A stretch of DNA of 64,000 bases, from the NCBI RefSeq assembly GCF_003049685.1, contig NZ_PYSY02000002.1:868001-932000 (forward strand). The letters run 5' to 3'. Shown here in pieces: positions 18,131-27,053 of this stretch (positions within the stretch are counted from its first letter, which is position 1; every line of letters starts with the position of its first letter). Below the pieces are notes generated by a model. That model made no database searches and was not told the origin of the DNA. It worked only from the letters and a program-made list of their open reading frames with translations. The position numbers and the translations under genes were made by a program. This DNA is from Brucella pituitosa (GTDB taxonomy: Bacteria; Pseudomonadota; Alphaproteobacteria; Rhizobiales; Rhizobiaceae).

Positions 18131-18141
18131 TTAGCGCTCAC
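18131..18141. promoter_or_regulatory. LacI-type operator, copy 2, with adjacent promoter
   Basis: TTAGCGCTCAC is the same pseudo-palindrome read in the other direction. Nine bases on, a possible -35 box TTGACG (18150-18155) is followed after 18 bases by TAAAGT, so bound repressor would sit next to the RNA polymerase site of the importer operon. Confidence 0.55.
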
Positions 18142-18220
18142 ATTTTTCAATTGACGCAATGAAGCATATATGAATAAAGTTTTCGCAAGTGAACGGGAGG
18201 TTCACATCGGAGGAGAACAC

Positions 18221-19423
18221 ATGATCAGAATTCGCTCAGGCCTTGGTCTGAAGGCACTCACACTCACCATTTTGTCGGCATCTGCGCTGAGTGCGAGTGC
18301 GCAAAATCAGGACCGCGCGGCACTACTCGGCACTCTGCCAACCGAAATTCAGGCACTTTATACCGATGTGGTTGAAGTTGGCCCTTCGGCTTATGGTGAT
18401 TTCAAAGCGCCAGCCAAGCCATGGCGCTGGTGCCATTCGGAATCCTATATGGGCAATCCGTGGCGTGTAACCTTCAATGACGAACTCAAGCGCCTTGTGG
18501 ATGGTGCTATCGCCGCAGGTGATGTGTCTGAATATGTTGTTTCAGACTCCAATGGCGATGCCACACAGCAGATTTCGCAAATTCGCGCTTTCATCGAGCA
18601 GGGTTGCAATGTCATCACGACCATTGCCGGTTCTTCCACCGCGCTCAATGCCGTAATTGACGATGCCTACAAGGCCGGTATTCCGGTCATCACATCCGCC
18701 GGTTCAGTCACGACGCCTAATGCCATCAATGTCATGCATAACCAGAACCTCTGGGGCTACCAGATGGGTAAAGGCATTGCAGAAGCGCTGAAAGATGGCG
18801 GCACAGTCCTTCAGGTTGAAGGCATTTCCGGTCATCCGCTTGTGCAGCAGGAGAATGCCGGGCTTGAAAAGGCCGTCGAGGAATCCGGCAATATCAAGAT
18901 TGCCCGTAAAGTGAGCGGTGAATGGACCGGCACGACAACGAAATCCGCAGTGCTTCAGGCACTTGCCACCACGCCGCAGCAGATTGATGCGGTTTGGTCA
19001 ACAGGCAGTGAGGCACGCTTTATTGCGGAAGCCTTCCAGCAGGCAGGTCGTCCGCTCCCACTGATTGCCGGTTCCATTTCGGGCGATGCGCTCGGCTACT
19101 GGAATGCCAATCGGGACACGTTCAAGTTCTATGGCGGCGAAGTATCGCCGCATGTTGCAGCCCAGAACGCTTTCCGCGTCGCATTGCGGGTTCTTGAAGG
19201 CCAGAAGCCGCTTGTGAACACGATCATCGCTCCGATGCCGCTTGTGACGCAGGCCGACCTTCCAAATTGGTACAAGGACTGCATGAAGCCGGACTCTGCG
19301 GCCATCTTCCCGATCCCACCGCAGGACCCATTCCCGGAAGAACTGCTCAATGGCTATTTCTCGAACGGAAGTGCCACCGCACTTTATGATTTCGCGAAAG
19401 TTCCAGCTTCCTGCGCCAAGTAA
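18221..19423 (+). CDS. Sugar ABC transporter substrate-binding protein
   Basis: This periplasmic receptor of 400 residues belongs to the ribose/galactose-binding-like family (type 1 fold). A Sec signal peptide ends near SALSASAQNQ. The mature protein has family landmarks: IRAFIEQGCNVITTIAGS, AGIPVITSAGSV, VLQVEGISGHPLVQQENAGLEKAV and IDAVWSTGSEARFIAEAFQQAG. The ATG at 18221 is chosen because GGAGGAG lies directly upstream; an upstream ATG at 18170 lacks one. Two LacI operators precede it. It feeds the two permeases and the split ATPase that follow. The ligand is unidentified. Confidence 0.88.
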   Translation: MIRIRSGLGLKALTLTILSASALSASAQNQDRAALLGTLPTEIQALYTDVVEVGPSAYGDFKAPAKPWRWCHSESYMGNPWRVTFNDELKRLVDGAIAAGDVSEYVVSDSNGDATQQISQIRAFIEQGCNVITTIAGSSTALNAVIDDAYKAGIPVITSAGSVTTPNAINVMHNQNLWGYQMGKGIAEALKDGGTVLQVEGISGHPLVQQENAGLEKAVEESGNIKIARKVSGEWTGTTTKSAVLQALATTPQQIDAVWSTGSEARFIAEAFQQAGRPLPLIAGSISGDALGYWNANRDTFKFYGGEVSPHVAAQNAFRVALRVLEGQKPLVNTIIAPMPLVTQADLPNWYKDCMKPDSAAIFPIPPQDPFPEELLNGYFSNGSATALYDFAKVPASCAK

Positions 19424-19435
19424 TCACTGCCAGAC

Positions 19436-19469
19436 AAAGCCATTGCCAAAATCAATTGGCAATGGCTTT
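19436..19469 (+). terminator. Strong stem-loop between binding-protein and ATPase genes
   Basis: A perfect 14-bp stem (AAAGCCATTGCCAA with TTGGCAATGGCTTT) and a 6-base loop follow the binding-protein gene. Such hairpins usually stabilise the upstream mRNA or attenuate read-through, so that the receptor is made in excess over the membrane parts. No strong T tract is present. Confidence 0.65.
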
Positions 19470-19499
19470 CGCTTATCGCATGCAGAAAGTCATTTCATT

Positions 19500-20324
19500 A
19501 TGCCAGACTCTAAGCATCCCCCGCTGGGCACATCCAGCATACACAGGTTGCTTGCCGAAGCGGGGCTGCCCAACATTACGCACGCTCCGGTCAGGTCATT
19601 GCAGGTCGAAAGCCTCGAAAAACGCTATGGTGAAACGGTAGCACTCACAAATGCCAATGTGAATTTCAGCCATGGCGTTCATACGATCCTGGGTGAAAAC
19701 GGGTCAGGCAAGAGCACCATGCTCAAGATATTGTCAGGCGTGGTCGCGCCCACCCATGGTCGCGTTGTTCTCAACGATAAGCCCGTTACTGCCAAGTCAC
19801 CTGCCGATATGAAGGCACTGGGCCTTGCCACGGTGTTCCAGGAAGTCCTCATCGCGCCGCATCGTTCGGTGGTTGAGAATATATTTCTCGGATTTGACGG
19901 GCTCATTACCCGTAAAGTTAATAAATCGGTGCGCGAGAAGGCCGCAAGTGCAGTTCTGTCAAAAATTGCACGCTTTCCGATCGACCTTCACGCAGCGGCT
20001 GGCAGCCTGTCACTCGCGGCACAGCAGCTCGTTGTTATTGCGCGAGCCTTTATCAGTCGCCCTTCGATCCTGCTGCTCGACGAAGCCACGGCAGCGCTCG
20101 ACTATGCAGACCGCGATCTCGTTTTTGAAACAATCGAAGATTATGCTGCATCCGGCAATATTGTGATCTTCATTTCGCACCGGCTCGAAGAGGTGAACCG
20201 TCTTTCCGATGAGGTCACGGTGCTGCGCAGTGGCCATGTTGTCGATACGCTCGACAAGCAGAAAATCAACAGCCAGATCCTTCTGGAACTCATGGCACCG
20301 GAGGCTCATCTCCATGTCGAGTGA
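19500..20324 (+). CDS. Sugar ABC transporter ATPase, first nucleotide-binding domain
   Basis: CUT2 ATPases such as RbsA normally carry two nucleotide-binding domains in about 500 residues. This gene encodes only the first (274 residues). The Walker A is GENGSGKST, the Q-loop lies in VFQEVLIAP, Walker B is ILLLDEATAALD and the switch His is FISHRLEEVN. The signature is degenerate (LSLAAQQLVVIARA in place of LSxGQQQ). The protein ends where the linker to the second domain would begin. The next gene starts 11 bases before its stop, in another frame, and supplies the second domain. It was probably split in evolution, or the frame was broken by an indel. Confidence 0.82.
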   Translation: MPDSKHPPLGTSSIHRLLAEAGLPNITHAPVRSLQVESLEKRYGETVALTNANVNFSHGVHTILGENGSGKSTMLKILSGVVAPTHGRVVLNDKPVTAKSPADMKALGLATVFQEVLIAPHRSVVENIFLGFDGLITRKVNKSVREKAASAVLSKIARFPIDLHAAAGSLSLAAQQLVVIARAFISRPSILLLDEATAALDYADRDLVFETIEDYAASGNIVIFISHRLEEVNRLSDEVTVLRSGHVVDTLDKQKINSQILLELMAPEAHLHVE

Positions 20325-21075
20325 TCAAACGATTCTTACCTATGAAAATCTCGTGCTTGCTCCGGGGCGCAAAGCGCTGTCCGGCACGATCCGCGCAGGC
20401 GAGATAACCGGACTTGCAGGTCTTGAAGGCCATGGCCAGGAGCAGTTTCTGCTGGCGCTTGCAGGCTTTAATCAGCCTCGTCATTCGAAGGTGGAAATCG
20501 TTACCCGGTCCGGCAAACAGAGTGCCTATAGCAATCATCACAATGCAGCAAAATGCGGCGTGGTTTATTTGCCGCGTGACCGACGCGCGACCGGCATTTT
20601 CCCGGTGCTTTCCGTACTCGATAATTTCGGCATGCCTTCCATGCCACGCTTTTCATGGGGTGGCATTCTCAACCGCCGCAAACAGAAGGAAGAGCTGCAG
20701 CGCTATACCGATTTTCTGTCGATCCGCTATCCGGCAATGGATGCGCCGATCACGGCACTCAGCGGCGGCAATCAGCAAAAAGTGCTGCTCGCGCGGCTTC
20801 TGGCGCTCAAACCGCGTGTGATGCTGCTCAACGATCCGACACGGGGAGTTGATCTCAACACACGCATGAAATTCTATGAAGCCTTCCGTAAACTCGCCCG
20901 TGAAGAAGGGATCGCGCTCGTCATCCTGTCGAGCGAAATCGAAGAAATCCTGCAAATCTGCGACAGTGTTTCAGTGTTCCGCGATTTTGAATGCTCGAAA
21001 ACCATCCGCAAATCCAAAATGTCGATGTCGGGCGTCCTTGCAGCCATGTTCGGGCAGGATGAGGTGGAGCTATGA
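20314..21075 (+). CDS. Sugar ABC transporter ATPase, second nucleotide-binding domain
   Basis: These 253 residues match the C-terminal half of RbsA/MglA-type ATPases. The Walker A site is degenerate as usual for that half (GLEGHGQEQFL) and the signature is intact (LSGGNQQKVLLARLL). Walker B is altered: LLNDPTRGVD replaces the usual LLDEPTRGxD, so the Mg-binding Asp and catalytic Glu are Asn and Asp. Only one ATP site looks competent: Walker A and B from the preceding protein with the signature from this one. It overlaps the preceding gene by 11 bases and the permease gene by 4, so all are translationally coupled. Confidence 0.8.
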   Translation: MSSDQTILTYENLVLAPGRKALSGTIRAGEITGLAGLEGHGQEQFLLALAGFNQPRHSKVEIVTRSGKQSAYSNHHNAAKCGVVYLPRDRRATGIFPVLSVLDNFGMPSMPRFSWGGILNRRKQKEELQRYTDFLSIRYPAMDAPITALSGGNQQKVLLARLLALKPRVMLLNDPTRGVDLNTRMKFYEAFRKLAREEGIALVILSSEIEEILQICDSVSVFRDFECSKTIRKSKMSMSGVLAAMFGQDEVEL

Positions 21076-22052
21076 TCTTAACCGACAACAAAAGCGGCTT
21101 GCGGCGCATCTTCTGCGGCAATCAGGAAACACGGCTCGCAGCACTTCTGTTCATCATTCTGCTTGTCATCAATATTGTGCTCAACCCGGTGCGCTTTGCG
21201 CCGTCAAACTGGGGCTCAGTGCTGGGGCTTGCAGCACCGCTGCTGCTGACCTCGCTTGCAATTACCATACCGTTTCTTGCCGGGCGCGGCTCGATTGACA
21301 TTTCCGTTGGCCCGCTGGTGGGTTTGATCAATGTCATTCTCGTTCAGATACTAATCACAAAAGGCGGCATATCCTCGCCCTTCATCATTATCCCGGCAGC
21401 AATTGCACTCGGAACTCTCGCTGGCGCATTAAATGGCCTTCTGGCAGCGATCATCCGTATTCAGCCAATTGTTGCAACGCTTGGCACCTACTTGATATTT
21501 GGCGGGCTGGCACTCACCATCCTGCCTTCCCCATCTGGTTCGGTGCCTGCATGGCTGTCATCTTTGGCGGGTCCATGGTCCATTCTGCCAGTAGGTGCTG
21601 CCGTTCTGATATGGATCGGTATCAAACGCCTGCCTTTTTATGAGACGCTTATGGCCGTCGGCAGCGAGGATCGAGCCGCCTACACCGCTGGTGTCAATGT
21701 TCCGCTTGTGCGCTTCATCGCCTATGTGCTGGCCGGATTATTCGCAGGACTTGCAGCATTATCACTCACAGCTCTCATTGGCTCGGGTGATCCGATCATC
21801 GGCCCCGGCTATACGCTGATTGCCATTGCCGCAGTCGCCCTTGGCGGTGTCAGCCTCGCCGGCGGCGTTGGAGGATTAACCGCAGCATTTCTGGGTGCAG
21901 GATGTATTTTCCTGCTGCAAAGCATGTTGACGGCCTTCAACGTCTCGACCTTCGTGCTGCAGGCAGTCTATGGCGCAGTCCTTGTTCTGGCTGTCTGCCT
22001 CAACTCCGAAAAAATCAAACTCTATTTCCGACGCAAGGTGGCGCAGTCATGA
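21072..22052 (+). CDS. Sugar ABC transporter permease 1
   Basis: This inner-membrane permease of 326 residues belongs to the RbsC/BPD_transp_2 family, with about 9-10 hydrophobic segments. Family motifs are GRGSIDISVGPLVGLINVIL and the C-terminal GYTLIAIAAVALGGVSLAGGVGG. It overlaps the ATPase gene and the next permease gene by 4 bases each. Two different permeases indicate a heterodimeric channel, unlike the single-permease systems elsewhere in this window. Confidence 0.9.
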   Translation: MILTDNKSGLRRIFCGNQETRLAALLFIILLVINIVLNPVRFAPSNWGSVLGLAAPLLLTSLAITIPFLAGRGSIDISVGPLVGLINVILVQILITKGGISSPFIIIPAAIALGTLAGALNGLLAAIIRIQPIVATLGTYLIFGGLALTILPSPSGSVPAWLSSLAGPWSILPVGAAVLIWIGIKRLPFYETLMAVGSEDRAAYTAGVNVPLVRFIAYVLAGLFAGLAALSLTALIGSGDPIIGPGYTLIAIAAVALGGVSLAGGVGGLTAAFLGAGCIFLLQSMLTAFNVSTFVLQAVYGAVLVLAVCLNSEKIKLYFRRKVAQS

Positions 22053-23005
22053 TTAAGGCACTGGCTACAAATCGCGCTCTGGTCGCCTTCATCGGGGTGG
22101 TGCTGGTGTTCCTGCTGGGAGCAGCCCTCATCCCGGGCTTTGCCAGCCTTTTCTCCATTCGCGCCATGCTGGTTCTGGCTGCACTGCTTGCGATTGCAGC
22201 ACTCGGCCAGACACTGGTGATGATCCTTGGTGGCATCGACCTTTCCATTCCGTTTGTCATCGGCTTTGCCAATGTCGTCTTCGCAAGCCTCTACGGCGAT
22301 GGAATGTCGCCGCTTTTGGCGGGCGTCATCGTGCTGGCATCGGCGGGGCTGATCGGTGCGTTTTCCGGTGCATTATCGGCAGCGCTTTCCATCCATCCAC
22401 TCATTGTCACGCTCGGTGTCGGAACGATGGTTCAGGCGGGCGTACAAATCTGGACACGCGGATTGCCGACAGGTTCAGCACCCGCTTTCATCAATGATTT
22501 CGTGTCACTGGGCGGCAGCATCGGGCCTTTGCCATTCCCTTGGCTGATCCCGTTTACAATTTTGCTGACCCTTGGCACCGTCTTTGTGTTGCGCCGTACG
22601 ATTTATGGCCGCAAGCTTTATGCGCTGGGTTCAAATATCAAAGCCGCCGAACTGGCACTGATCAGACCGGTTGCAATCTGGGCAATCACCTTTGGTCTTA
22701 GTGCCATGTTTGCTGCACTCGCAGGCATTCTTCTGCTCGGCTTCACCGGCTCTTCAAGTGCGACAGTAGGCACGCCCTATCTTTTCCAGACAGTCTCAGC
22801 AGTCGTGATCGGCGGAACCGCACTGATCGGCGGGCGCGGCGGTTTTGTCGGAACAGTGGCTGGCGCGATCATGCTGATGGAACTGCGCACGTTTCTCATC
22901 GGCATGGGATTTTCGGATGCCATGGTACAGTCGGCGCTCGGCGTACTCATCCTGCTTCTGGTCGCAGCCTATGGCCGTGACCGCCATATCCGCAATCTTA
23001 TCTGA
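22049..23005 (+). CDS. Sugar ABC transporter permease 2
   Basis: The second RbsC-like permease has 318 residues. Motifs include LGQTLVMILGGIDLSIPFVIGFANV and TPYLFQTVSAVVIGGTALIGGRGGFVGT. It starts with an ATGA overlap with permease 1; the frame is open further upstream but would overlap that gene heavily. It forms the channel with permease 1 and is driven by the two single-domain ATPases. The last gene of this run, an M24 peptidase, starts 11 bases downstream. Confidence 0.9.
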   Translation: MIKALATNRALVAFIGVVLVFLLGAALIPGFASLFSIRAMLVLAALLAIAALGQTLVMILGGIDLSIPFVIGFANVVFASLYGDGMSPLLAGVIVLASAGLIGAFSGALSAALSIHPLIVTLGVGTMVQAGVQIWTRGLPTGSAPAFINDFVSLGGSIGPLPFPWLIPFTILLTLGTVFVLRRTIYGRKLYALGSNIKAAELALIRPVAIWAITFGLSAMFAALAGILLLGFTGSSSATVGTPYLFQTVSAVVIGGTALIGGRGGFVGTVAGAIMLMELRTFLIGMGFSDAMVQSALGVLILLLVAAYGRDRHIRNLI

Positions 23006-23016
23006 AGGAGATTCCG

Positions 23017-24129
23017 TTGGACGAGAGGCTTGCACGGACAATTGACGCTATCAAAGAATCCAGTGCCGATTGGGGCCTGTTCACCAGCCCCGATAGCATC
23101 GCCTATGCTTCCGGCCATATCGTTTCCATTGAAGCGGGGCCATCACCCTTTGCGGGTGGACCTGCCATCGCATTCATTGGCAGAAACGGCGAATGCGGCC
23201 TTGTCGTCACCAATCTTGAAGCGGAAACGCCAAGCTGGGCAGAAATCGTTCTCACATATGAAGGTTTCTCATACAAAGACCCGACCGACATTTTTGCGAA
23301 CTATCGCAATGCCGCGCAGGAACTCTTCACTAAATTGGGCTGTAGCGGAACAATTGCGATAGAGCAGAACAGCTTTCCACTATCGTTGCTGCCACTTATC
23401 GAAACGCACCGCCATGTGTTGATCGACGATGCCTTCAAGCGCCAGCGCATGGTCAAAACAGCAACCGAGATCGCGCTATTGCGTGAGGCAGCACTGTCCG
23501 CTTCCGCCGGGCAACGCGCGTTTATCGAGCACAGCAAGGCAGGCCGCAGCGAACTGGAGATATTCGCCGAAATAAGGCTCGCCATGGAAAGCAGAGCCGG
23601 TGAACGCCTGCCGCTTACCGGCGATTTCATATCTGGCAAAACCCGCACATCCGCATTCATGGGCTGGCCAACAAACCGTATTATTGCGACTGGCGACCCG
23701 CTCATCTGCGATCTCGCACCGCGCGTCAAAGGCTATTGGGGCGACAGTTGCGCATCGGCAATGCTGGGCAAAACTACTGCCGGATTTGAGAAGCAGTTCA
23801 ATACTGTCAAGTCAGCGCTTGATCTGACAATTGAAATCATCCGTCCGGGCCTTGGTATCGGCGAACTGGATCAGAAATTGCAGGCGCATATCTCAGCAAA
23901 TGGCTATGGTTATGCCCACCATTCAGGCCACTCCATTGGTACATCTGTGCATGAATGGCCACGGCTTGTCGGTTACGAAACCGAGAGCTTTAAGAAGGAT
24001 ATGGTGGTGATGGTCGAGCCAACTGCCTTCGATCCGGATATTGGCGGTGTGCGGCTCGAATTCATGCTGCATGTGACTGAAAATGGCTGCGAAGTGCTAA
24101 CGGACTTCGAGCATCAGATGGCTATTTAG
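23017..24129 (+). CDS. M24-family metallopeptidase (Xaa-Pro peptidase-like)
   Basis: This 370-residue protein has the two-domain plan of aminopeptidase P/prolidase: an N-terminal creatinase-like domain and a C-terminal pita-bread domain. All five metal ligands can be placed: Asp in LICDLAPRV, Asp in YWGDSCAS, His in HHSGHSIGTS, Glu in VMVEPTAF and Glu in VRLEFMLHV. It is therefore probably an active metal-dependent hydrolase. The start is TTG at 23017, with GAAGGAG ending 6 bases upstream. It closes a sugar ABC importer operon, an odd place for a peptidase; the transported compound may carry an amide or amino-acid part. Its stop overlaps the stop of the convergent LacI gene. Confidence 0.8.
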   Translation: MDERLARTIDAIKESSADWGLFTSPDSIAYASGHIVSIEAGPSPFAGGPAIAFIGRNGECGLVVTNLEAETPSWAEIVLTYEGFSYKDPTDIFANYRNAAQELFTKLGCSGTIAIEQNSFPLSLLPLIETHRHVLIDDAFKRQRMVKTATEIALLREAALSASAGQRAFIEHSKAGRSELEIFAEIRLAMESRAGERLPLTGDFISGKTRTSAFMGWPTNRIIATGDPLICDLAPRVKGYWGDSCASAMLGKTTAGFEKQFNTVKSALDLTIEIIRPGLGIGELDQKLQAHISANGYGYAHHSGHSIGTSVHEWPRLVGYETESFKKDMVVMVEPTAFDPDIGGVRLEFMLHVTENGCEVLTDFEHQMAI

Positions 24130-25172
24130 CCACTGGCCCTGATCTTGAGCTCAAAACCAACATCGACAATCGTGTTTGTCGATGTTTCGCCACGCATGGC
24201 TTCAAGCAATAGCTCACCCGCCTGCCGTCCGATTTCCGCGGAAGGCACTGCAACGGTCGTCAATGGCGGCAGCAGATGACGCGAAAGTTCAAAGTCACCA
24301 AAGCCGGTAATCGCAAGGCGTTGCGGCACCTTGATGCCAATGCGCTGCGTCTCCAAAAGCGCGCCGGAAGCAAGAATATCACTTGAAAACATGACTGCAT
24401 CGGCTTCCGGATATTGGGCCAGCGCCCGTCGCAGAAGATCGACACCCGAAGCCATGGCAATCGGCATTTCAGTTGCCACCGTGATGCGTGGCTTCTCATC
24501 CGGGAACTGTTGCTCCATCGCCGCTTTGAATGCGGCACGGCGTTCGGCAGCACGGCTGTCGCCTTTCCGAACCACACCGGCAAACACGATATAGCGCCGA
24601 CCCGTGTTGATCAGATGACTGACCATCTCGGTGATCGCCGCCGTATTGGAAAACCCAACCAGCCGGTCGATTGGTTTATCGGTAAAATCCCAGCCCTCAA
24701 CGACAGGAATTTCCGCACGTTTGAGCAAAGCGACGCTGCGCTTGCTATGGTGTGTGCCTATCAGAAAAACGCCATCCGGTCGCCTACCGAGAAGGCTGCG
24801 AATGATTTCTTCCTCGCGCTCCAGTCGGTAATCGGTATTGCCTAAAAATATCTGATAACCGGCCTGATGCAGCACATCGGAAAAATGCTGGATCGTGTCA
24901 GCAAAAACAGATGCGGACAGCGTGGGTATGATCGCCGCAACCGTATTGCTTTTATGCGATGCAAGATGGCTTGCCGCGAGATTATGGACGTAGTGCGTCT
25001 TCTCGATAGCATCCTGAATGAGCTTCCGCTTCTCAAGCGTTACGGAATCCGGAAAACGCAACGCGCGCGAAACAGTCTGCATGGAAACCCCTGCAGCCGC
25101 AGCCACATCTGCCATGGTCACGCCAGAGCCTTTGCGGCGCTGTTTTCGCGGTATTGACACTTCAGCGCTCAC
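24126..25172 (-). CDS. LacI-family transcription regulator
   Basis: This repressor of 348 residues has an N-terminal helix-turn-helix (TMADVAAAAGVSMQTVSRALRFPDSVT) with a hinge helix near HNLAASHLASHKSNTVA, then a sugar-binding domain (AAIIPTLSASVFADTIQHF to the C-terminus) related to GntR/IdnR proteins. A GTG at 25172 is taken as start because it overlaps the lactonase stop by 4 bases (GTGA), implying coupling. It lies last in the minus-strand operon and convergent with the importer operon. It is the best candidate to bind the two AGCGCT operators at 18069 and 18131. Confidence 0.85.
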   Translation of the reverse strand: MSAEVSIPRKQRRKGSGVTMADVAAAAGVSMQTVSRALRFPDSVTLEKRKLIQDAIEKTHYVHNLAASHLASHKSNTVAAIIPTLSASVFADTIQHFSDVLHQAGYQIFLGNTDYRLEREEEIIRSLLGRRPDGVFLIGTHHSKRSVALLKRAEIPVVEGWDFTDKPIDRLVGFSNTAAITEMVSHLINTGRRYIVFAGVVRKGDSRAAERRAAFKAAMEQQFPDEKPRITVATEMPIAMASGVDLLRRALAQYPEADAVMFSSDILASGALLETQRIGIKVPQRLAITGFGDFELSRHLLPPLTTVAVPSAEIGRQAGELLLEAMRGETSTNTIVDVGFELKIRASG

Positions 25173-26257
25173 AGATAGAACGGCCTGACACAGACGGGAG
25201 TGCCAATTTCGATGCGTTTGCCCGTATCGGTCAAATTCCCCGTCTCCTTGTCGATTGCGAAGATCGCAATGCAATCTCCATTCTGGTTTGCGACCAGAAG
25301 CCAGTTACCATCCGGTGTCAGCGTAAAATTACGCGGTGTTGCACCACCCGTAAAGCTGTGACCGAGCTCAACCAGGCTGCCATTTTCCTGATCCACACGA
25401 AATGCTGTGATCGTGTCATGACCACGGTTCGAACAATAAAGAAAACGACCATCGGGTGAGAGGTGAATATCAGCGCCGTGCGACTCAACATTCGCTGGCA
25501 CCGTCGGCAGCGTCTGAACAAGGCGCATCTCATCGCCGCGACGCGCAATCAGTGAAACTGTGGAATTCAGTTCATTGGACACATAGACAAACCGGCCATT
25601 AGAATGCTGCGCGATATGGCGAGGACCAGCGCCGGGTGCCGTCGCAACACTGCTCAGCCTCTTGAAACTGCCATCACTATCAAGGTGATAGGCAATGACT
25701 TCATCAAGGCCAAGATCAGCAGACAGGAACATGCCGCCTTCCGGTGTTTCAACCACGCAATGCGGGTGGCTGCGTTCCTGCCGATCAGCGACAGGTCCAA
25801 GTTTACCCTCGTGACGAACGCTATGTGCAACCGGCCCGAGACTACCATCTGGCTTTACCGGCAGCGCAACAAGCGACTCATCCGGCCCGCCTGATCCCAT
25901 CGCATAATTGGCGACGAGCACAAACTTGCCATCACGTGTCACGGTATTGTGCGCAGTTATGCTGCCTTGGACACTTTGCTTGTTGAGATAAACAAGTTCG
26001 CCCTTTTCGGCATCAAAACGATAGGCGCTGACCGTTCCCTCGTGCCAGCTGAACACTTCGGAATTTGCATAGATCACGCCTGTATCTGGCGAGACACTCA
26101 GGAATGTCGGATTATCAACGGACGGCGTAGCGCAAATATGCGATGCATCTCCTGTCGTCGTATCGAATGCGTAGATGGAAAGACCTTCGCCACGCGCACC
26201 CTGAAAATAAGGGGCCTCGCGGTTAAGCGACCCGACCGCCAGATAAAGCTTCCTCAC
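25169..26257 (-). CDS. Seven-bladed beta-propeller lactonase (6-phosphogluconolactonase-like)
   Basis: This 362-residue protein belongs to the YbhE-type lactonase family (PF10282). Repeating propeller blades are visible, for example FLSVSPDTGVIYANSE, RHIAQHSNGRFVYVSNELNSTVSLI, IHLSPDGRFLYCSNRGHDTITAF and FTLTPDGNWLLVANQNGDCIAIF. It would open a sugar lactone made by the Gfo/Idh dehydrogenase of the same cluster. I start at GTG 26257, with GGAGGA 4 bases upstream; a TTG 12 bases earlier is the alternative. The stop overlaps the LacI start. Whether the lactone is phosphorylated is unknown. Confidence 0.82.
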   Translation of the reverse strand: MRKLYLAVGSLNREAPYFQGARGEGLSIYAFDTTTGDASHICATPSVDNPTFLSVSPDTGVIYANSEVFSWHEGTVSAYRFDAEKGELVYLNKQSVQGSITAHNTVTRDGKFVLVANYAMGSGGPDESLVALPVKPDGSLGPVAHSVRHEGKLGPVADRQERSHPHCVVETPEGGMFLSADLGLDEVIAYHLDSDGSFKRLSSVATAPGAGPRHIAQHSNGRFVYVSNELNSTVSLIARRGDEMRLVQTLPTVPANVESHGADIHLSPDGRFLYCSNRGHDTITAFRVDQENGSLVELGHSFTGGATPRNFTLTPDGNWLLVANQNGDCIAIFAIDKETGNLTDTGKRIEIGTPVCVRPFYL

Positions 26258-26282
26258 GCATTCCTCCAATGCAAATTCGTTC

Positions 26283-27053
26283 CTAATGCATTACCCATCC
26301 GCCATCGACATTCAAGGTCTGACCGGTGATAAATCCAGCTTCATCGGAAGCCAGGAACATCAAAGCCGAGGCTATATCCCGCGATGATCCGCGACGCTTA
26401 ACAGCCTGATGCTCAAGCACGAATTTCGTATAACCTTCCGGGTCGGGATGGATTTTCTCGGCATCTGTTGGAAAAGCACCCGGAGAGATTGCATTGACTG
26501 TAATGCCATAGGCACCGAACTCGCGTGCCCAAGCACGCGCAAGCCCGATGAGAGCGCCCTTTGATTGCACATAAGGCGAAAGGAGTGCCCAGCCGCCATA
26601 GGCAGTCACGCTGGCGATGTTAATGATGCGACCCCAACCCTTTTCCCGCATATGCGGCAGCGCCACCTGGACGCAAACAATGCCCGCATCGACATTGATG
26701 TGCTGCACTTTCTGCATTTCCTCAAGCGTATAGTCTTCAAACGACTTGGATGGATAAATCGCAGCATTGTTGATCACGACATCAAAGCCACCGGCCTCAC
26801 GACTAATCGCTTTCAATGCGGGGCGGAGTGCCTGCAAATCCGACAGATCGAGCGCGTGGATCGAAAGTCCGCTAAGCCCCTCGTCCTTTGCCTTGCTTTT
26901 CAGCTCTTCGATCTTTTTCGGATCATGATCGATAGCCACAACCCGTGCGCCAGCGCGCAGAAAATTGAGCGTAGTTTCAAGACCGAGACCACCGGCAGCA
27001 CCCGTATAGAGAATGGTTTTCCCTGCAACCGAAAACGGCGATGGTGCGGTCAT
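26283..27053 (-). CDS. Short-chain dehydrogenase/reductase
   Basis: This classical SDR of 256 residues has an N-terminal cofactor motif TGAAGGLG, an acidic residue after beta-2 (VVAIDHDPKK) suggesting NAD, NNAA in the NAG position, an active site with Ser in NIASVTAYGGW and the YVQSK catalytic Tyr/Lys. It probably oxidises a hydroxyl of a sugar acid or polyol in the LacI-controlled pathway. It overlaps the DUF4432 gene by 4 bases (27050-27053). Confidence 0.87.
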   Translation of the reverse strand: MTAPSPFSVAGKTILYTGAAGGLGLETTLNFLRAGARVVAIDHDPKKIEELKSKAKDEGLSGLSIHALDLSDLQALRPALKAISREAGGFDVVINNAAIYPSKSFEDYTLEEMQKVQHINVDAGIVCVQVALPHMREKGWGRIINIASVTAYGGWALLSPYVQSKGALIGLARAWAREFGAYGITVNAISPGAFPTDAEKIHPDPEGYTKFVLEHQAVKRRGSSRDIASALMFLASDEAGFITGQTLNVDGGWVMH

